A stretch of 9,873 nucleotides of DNA from MGBC113645 sp036308445 (GTDB lineage: Bacteria > Bacillota_I > Bacilli_A > Erysipelotrichales > Coprobacillaceae): assembly GCA_036308445.1 (NCBI GenBank), contig JAXJVS010000035.1:1-9873 (forward strand), read 5' to 3'. The notes beneath the pieces are model-generated. The model was given only the letters and a program-made list of their open reading frames with translations. It was not told where the DNA came from and ran no database searches. Below, piece after piece: positions 7,597 to 9,873 of the stretch. Every line of letters starts with the position of its first letter. The stretch's first letter is position 1. The position numbers and the translations under genes were made by a program.

Positions 7597-7625
7597 ATTA
7601 TATCGAAATATATTTTTCTATTCAA
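7597..7625 (-). promoter_or_regulatory. Promoter of the AlbA_2 copy 1 gene
   Basis: On the minus strand TTGAAT (7625-7620) and a perfect TATAAT (7602-7597) are separated by exactly 17 bases, a standard sigma-A-type promoter. Expected transcription start is near 7590, giving a leader of about 30 bases. Confidence 0.75.
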
Positions 7626-7681
7626 CTAGAATTATATTATACCAATATTATATCTATTGGCATTTAAAATAAAAATTCTTA

Positions 7682-7720
7682 CATCAAATCATTTAATTAC
7701 TCATTTAAATTAATTTGATG
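7682..7720. repeat. Inverted repeat upstream of the AlbA_2 copy 1 promoter
   Basis: CATCAAAT (7682-7689) and ATTTGATG (7713-7720) are perfect complements. Inside them ATTTAA (7691-7696) and TTAAAT (7705-7710) also pair. A loose T-rich run follows on the minus strand. It may be an operator about 57 bases upstream of the -35 box, or a weak hairpin. Confidence 0.4.
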
Positions 7721-7786
7721 AACTTATCACTAAACTGTTACAACCTCATTAAATCTTTTTCAATATTACTGTAATTTCTAACACAA

Positions 7787-7824
7787 CAAAAAACTCGTCA
7801 TACCATTTTTTTGTTACGACGAGT
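7787..7824 (-). terminator. Terminator after relic coding tail copy 2
   Basis: On the minus strand ACTCGTCGTA pairs with TATGACGAGT (7815-7824 with 7793-7802; one G-T wobble), and TTTTTT follows. The wobble pairs only on the minus strand, which sets its direction. It lies 36 bases past the TAG of the relic tail. Confidence 0.8.
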
Positions 7825-7859
7825 AATATTAATATGTAATAAGCTACAATGAACTATAT

Positions 7860-7889
7860 CTATTTTCTTGGTTTCATCTGTGGGAATAA
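7860..7889 (-). pseudogene. Relic 3' end of an unidentified gene (LFPQMKPRK-stop), copy 2
   Basis: The minus strand reads LFPQMKPRK then TAG (7862-7860), nearly identical to 5639-5668. Upstream the frame continues Y-L-V back to a TAA at 7901-7899. The similarity with copy 1 ends at the same codon on its 5' side, and the 3' sides differ as well. Each copy lies between an AlbA_2 gene and a terminator. Transposase debris or an insertion site at a gene's 3' end are the likeliest explanations. Confidence 0.6.
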
Positions 7890-7919
7890 GACCAAATATT
7901 AATTAGAATGTTTAATATT

Positions 7920-7949
7920 AAAAAAGTACTGATAATATCAATACTTTTT
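7920..7949 (-). terminator. Terminator of the AlbA_2 copy 2 gene
   Basis: A 13-bp stem (7921-7933 with 7937-7949) closes a 3-base loop with one mismatch that becomes a wobble pair on the minus strand. The stem ends in a six-T run on that strand. It is 80 bases past the TGA at 8029-8031. Confidence 0.8.
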
Positions 7950-8028
7950 AAAATCAAAATAGTTCTATAGATTCACTCTTTTATAAATTTGATACTTTTT
8001 TGGAACCATTTTAAATATTGAAAATTTC

Positions 8029-9456
8029 TCATGCTTTCACATATTGTTGTTTAGAACTTTTAGGCTTATTAGGAATCGTTAATTTTAATTTACCTTCATC
8101 AATCAATGGTTGAATTATTGCAGACATAGTATATTGTCTGCTAAATCCAGTAAACTCTATTAATTCAGCCCTTGTTCTAGGTATTTTACAAAACTCAACT
8201 ATCTCCTTATTAATATTTGTAGTTTCTGATTTATAGATATTATTCTTAAATGTTACAGTAAATTCACCATGATACACATTAAATATAGGTGCAGGTAAAT
8301 TAGCTTCTTGAAACGCTTTGCGAATTGTTGGAATACCAGAATATCTATTCTCAGTAACATCCAATAGTTCTAACATGTTTGCTAGTGCTGCATTTCTCGT
8401 TTCTGGTCTTACCTTACCTAAAGAATCTATTGTAATTTTGCCATATAACCCACCACTACTTGCAATAACCATTCGATCACGATACATCTCTATTCGGATA
8501 GGAATATTTTCTGTATGTATGCTATAGTCTCGATGAACCAAAGCATTAAGAATAGCTTCACGAACAGCAATTAAAGGATATTCCGGTTTATCTATTCTTT
8601 GTCCAGCTCTATTGATAATTGTTTTTGTTCTACTATTTCTTCTTACAAAATCAACAGCATCATTAAGCATTTCTGATATTGAACCTGTTATTCTTTCATT
8701 ATCAATGAATCGTTCTCCATCATCTCCTAATTCGCCAATTTCAGTACCAGGTACCACAACTGCAGTTATACATAACTGAGGAAAATATGCTTGTGGGTAT
8801 TTTGAAAACGTTAAAACTCCCGCTATAGTCGGTATACCATCTTTAGTTACTGCCATTAATTCTAATATATCATCATCCGACACATTATTGGATAAATTCT
8901 TTCTTTCCTTTTTTACAGATTCCAAATATCCTTCTAATGTCTCAAGATTAAATAAACGTAATTTAGCATTTTCTACTACTCTAATATCATCTCTAATTCT
9001 TTTTCTAAAAGCATCATAACTATAGACTTCATATTCTGTCATAGGCTCATCAGAATCACCGACTCTTACATATGATCCTTTAACTCTACCTACACCCTTA
9101 TAAAATACAGGTCTTTCAGAAATATCAACAGATGGTATTTCAGCAGAAACAACTAGTTTTCCATCTATTTCAGCAACAGTAAATAATGCTCTAACTAAAG
9201 GCTGCATTTGTTTACATTGTTCAGTAACTTTCTTTTGTAAATCTTGTGCATCATATACACCTACTACTTCATAATCATTACTCTCATCTATCCCAAAAAT
9301 AATAATTCCACCATCATCCTGATTAGAAAAAGATGACAAAGTATCATACAATCTGGTAGGACATCCTTTATGGGCCGATTTTAATTCGATATTTTGTTTT
9401 TCGGTTTTTTGTTTTGTTATTTCAACAACTAAACTCTCTAATACCTCTTTTTGCAT
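8029..9456 (-). CDS. AlbA_2 (Schlafen-type) / RecG-like HATPase protein, copy 2
   Basis: A 475-residue protein of the same broad family as the neighbour but clearly diverged. The AlbA_2 domain (about 20-140) shows NIELKSAHKG, LSSFSNQDDGGIIIFGIDE and SYVRVGDSDEPMTEYE. The HATPase_c_4 part carries VREAILNALVHRDYSI (N-box, about 298-313), a RMVIASSGGLYG strand and the PETRNAALANMLELL segment. A C-terminal winged-helix-like region (about 415-465, RTRAELIEFTGFSRQYTMSA) follows. Length is near that of single-HTH members, while the neighbour has two. The frame can be opened at a GTG (9465), but that codon overlaps the AGGAGGTG ribosome binding site, so I use the ATG at 9456, 7 bases past it. Function is unknown; transcriptional regulation or a defence role are inferences from domains and context. 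It appears complete and ends with TGA. Confidence 0.88.
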   Translation of the reverse strand: MQKEVLESLVVEITKQKTEKQNIELKSAHKGCPTRLYDTLSSFSNQDDGGIIIFGIDESNDYEVVGVYDAQDLQKKVTEQCKQMQPLVRALFTVAEIDGKLVVSAEIPSVDISERPVFYKGVGRVKGSYVRVGDSDEPMTEYEVYSYDAFRKRIRDDIRVVENAKLRLFNLETLEGYLESVKKERKNLSNNVSDDDILELMAVTKDGIPTIAGVLTFSKYPQAYFPQLCITAVVVPGTEIGELGDDGERFIDNERITGSISEMLNDAVDFVRRNSRTKTIINRAGQRIDKPEYPLIAVREAILNALVHRDYSIHTENIPIRIEMYRDRMVIASSGGLYGKITIDSLGKVRPETRNAALANMLELLDVTENRYSGIPTIRKAFQEANLPAPIFNVYHGEFTVTFKNNIYKSETTNINKEIVEFCKIPRTRAELIEFTGFSRQYTMSAIIQPLIDEGKLKLTIPNKPKSSKQQYVKA

Positions 9457-9463
9457 ACAAAGC

Positions 9464-9470
9464 ACCTCCT
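9464..9470 (-). promoter_or_regulatory. Ribosome binding site that sets the start of the AlbA_2 copy 2 gene
   Basis: AGGAGGT is a consensus Shine-Dalgarno sequence 7 bases upstream of the ATG at 9456. It overlaps the alternative GTG start at 9465, which can therefore be dismissed. Confidence 0.8.
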
Positions 9471-9479
9471 ATATAACAT

Positions 9480-9508
9480 ATTTAACATTAAACTCAAAGG
9501 TTTGTCAA
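9480..9508 (-). promoter_or_regulatory. Possible promoter of the AlbA_2 copy 2 gene
   Basis: A consensus -35 TTGACA (9508-9503) is followed after 17 bases by TTAAAT (9485-9480), a 4-of-6 match to TATAAT. The implied leader would be only about 17 bases, reaching straight into the ribosome binding site. The -35 box is itself one copy of the TTTGTCAA repeat, so a repressor bound to the repeat would block it. Confidence 0.45.
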
Positions 9509-9580
9509 CTAAATCATAAATTAAGTATTTTTTGTCAAGTAATCATTAGAGTTTGTCAACTAACATGAAAGTTTGTAAAG
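9501..9580. repeat. Direct-repeat cluster TTTGTCAA(C/G)T upstream of AlbA_2 copy 2
   Basis: Copies begin at 9501 (TTTGTCAACT), 9531 (TTTGTCAAGT), 9552 (TTTGTCAACT) and 9572 (TTTGTAAAGT, one core mismatch). A further copy lies near 9679 (TTTGTCAAGT). Spacing is 30, 21 and 20 bases, close to whole helical turns, so the copies would face the same side of the DNA. All are in the same orientation. Operator array or iteron-like site are candidate roles. Confidence 0.65.
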
Positions 9581-9582
9581 TA

Positions 9583-9599
9583 GTTAACAAGTTGTTAAC
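9583..9599. repeat. 17-bp palindrome next to the repeat cluster
   Basis: GTTAACAA (9583-9590) and TTGTTAAC (9592-9599) are perfect complements around a single G. It begins 3 bases past the last TTTGTNAA copy and partly resembles it (GTTNACAA on the other strand). It is a typical dimeric repressor site in form. Confidence 0.55.
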
Positions 9600-9808
9600 A
9601 AACTATATTTTTATCATTCTTTTACCTTTCATATCTTAATATAATTATAATCATATATCCATTAATTAATTCTATTATTTGTCAAGTTTTTGATAATCTT
9701 TCATATCACTACTTGTCCTACTCCTTTTCTATAATTTTTTACACTATAGTAGGCCACTTCAAAAAAGATTACCACTAGTACCAATAGATATCTTTTATCA
9801 AAAATAAA
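9600..9808. other. Gene-free AT-rich sequence at the right end
   Basis: No coding frame or RNA gene can be supported here. Features seen are a lone TTTGTCAAGT (about 9679) and a long-loop inverted repeat CCTACT/AGTAGG (9717-9722 with 9748-9753), too loose to call. The upstream partner of the island, if any, lies beyond the window. Confidence 0.6.
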
Positions 9809-9870
9809 AAAGCATATATTTTCTAACCTGTTTCAAATCTTTTTGTTATACAAGTTACAATATATGCTTT
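9809..9870 (-). terminator. Long hairpin at the right edge, possible terminator of an upstream minus-strand gene
   Basis: A perfect 12-bp stem AAAGCATATATT and its complement (9809-9820 with 9859-9870) encloses 38 bases. Within them AACTTG and CAGGTT can pair on the minus strand using one wobble. TTTTTTATTTTTG follows on that strand, as expected for a terminator or the 3' end of a structured RNA. The upstream gene is outside the window. A mobile-element end is an alternative. Confidence 0.45.
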
Positions 9871-9873
9871 AAG

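Larger units (their letters stand above)
7561..8028. other. Gene-free spacer between the two AlbA_2 genes
   Basis: 468 bases hold no intact gene. From right to left they contain the terminator of the upstream AlbA_2 gene, relic coding tail copy 2 and its own terminator, a loose inverted repeat, a short inverted repeat CCAATA/TATTGG (7642-7647 with 7655-7660), and the promoter and leader of the next gene. Two terminators separate the AlbA_2 genes, so they are not one operon. Confidence 0.7.

Noticed and set aside
8318..8527. Plus-strand 69-codon frame inside AlbA_2 copy 2
   Set aside because: Antisense shadow of conserved HATPase sequence; no ribosome binding site and no recognisable motif.
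9501..9580. CRISPR array from the regularly spaced TTTGTCAA repeats
   Set aside because: The repeats are only about 10 bases with 10-20 base gaps, far too short for repeat-spacer units, and no cas genes are present.
1..9873. tRNA or rRNA genes
   Set aside because: I saw no cloverleaf with a GTTCRANNC-type T-arm and no rRNA-like conserved stretch on either strand.

Overview
The window reads as a low-GC, AT-rich stretch of a Gram-positive (Bacillota-type) chromosome, probably a gut anaerobe. The signs are AGGAGG-type ribosome binding sites, A/T-ending codons, TTGACA/TATAAT-like promoters, frequent hairpin-plus-T-tract terminators, and a ferredoxin-containing aldo/keto reductase of the anaerobe type. 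I cannot name the genus from sequence alone. Every credible gene is on the minus strand, so the window is best read from right to left.

Right edge to left: (a) 9457-9873 has no gene. It holds a minus-strand hairpin at the edge and, just upstream of the first gene, a cluster of TTTGTCAA repeats in near-helical phase followed by a 17-bp palindrome. (b) 8029-9456 encodes a Schlafen-type AlbA_2 / RecG-like HATPase protein, followed by its own terminator. (c) A 30-nt coding tail (LFPQMKPRK-stop) and a terminator lie in front of a second, different AlbA_2/HATPase protein at 5905-7560. (d) That gene is followed by a nested CTCGAG hairpin, then by a second copy of the same coding tail and another terminator. 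(e) 2605-5442 is one continuous reading frame for a STAND-type P-loop NTPase with a C-terminal TPR array, interrupted by two in-frame stop codons (TAA at codon 185, TAG at codon 798) and no frameshift. (f) A cluster of three AT-rich inverted repeats precedes a class II Fic-domain protein (1359-2435), which is followed by an aldo/keto reductase with two [4Fe-4S] motifs (144-1322). (g) At positions 118-1 is the 5' end of a group IIC intron, inserted just past the reductase terminator and continuing out of the window.

Taken together this looks like an accessory or defence-type island beside ordinary metabolic sequence. Two AlbA_2/HATPase regulators or effectors, a STAND/TPR sensor NTPase that is probably decayed, and a Fic enzyme each sit in their own transcription unit. 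They are separated by terminators and by debris from an unidentified gene whose 3' end occurs twice. Joint function of these genes is inference; the sequence shows co-localisation, not a shared operon. The strongest second-look items are the duplicated coding tail around the first AlbA_2 gene, the doubly interrupted STAND frame, the phased repeat array upstream of the second AlbA_2 gene, and the terminator-linked group IIC intron.
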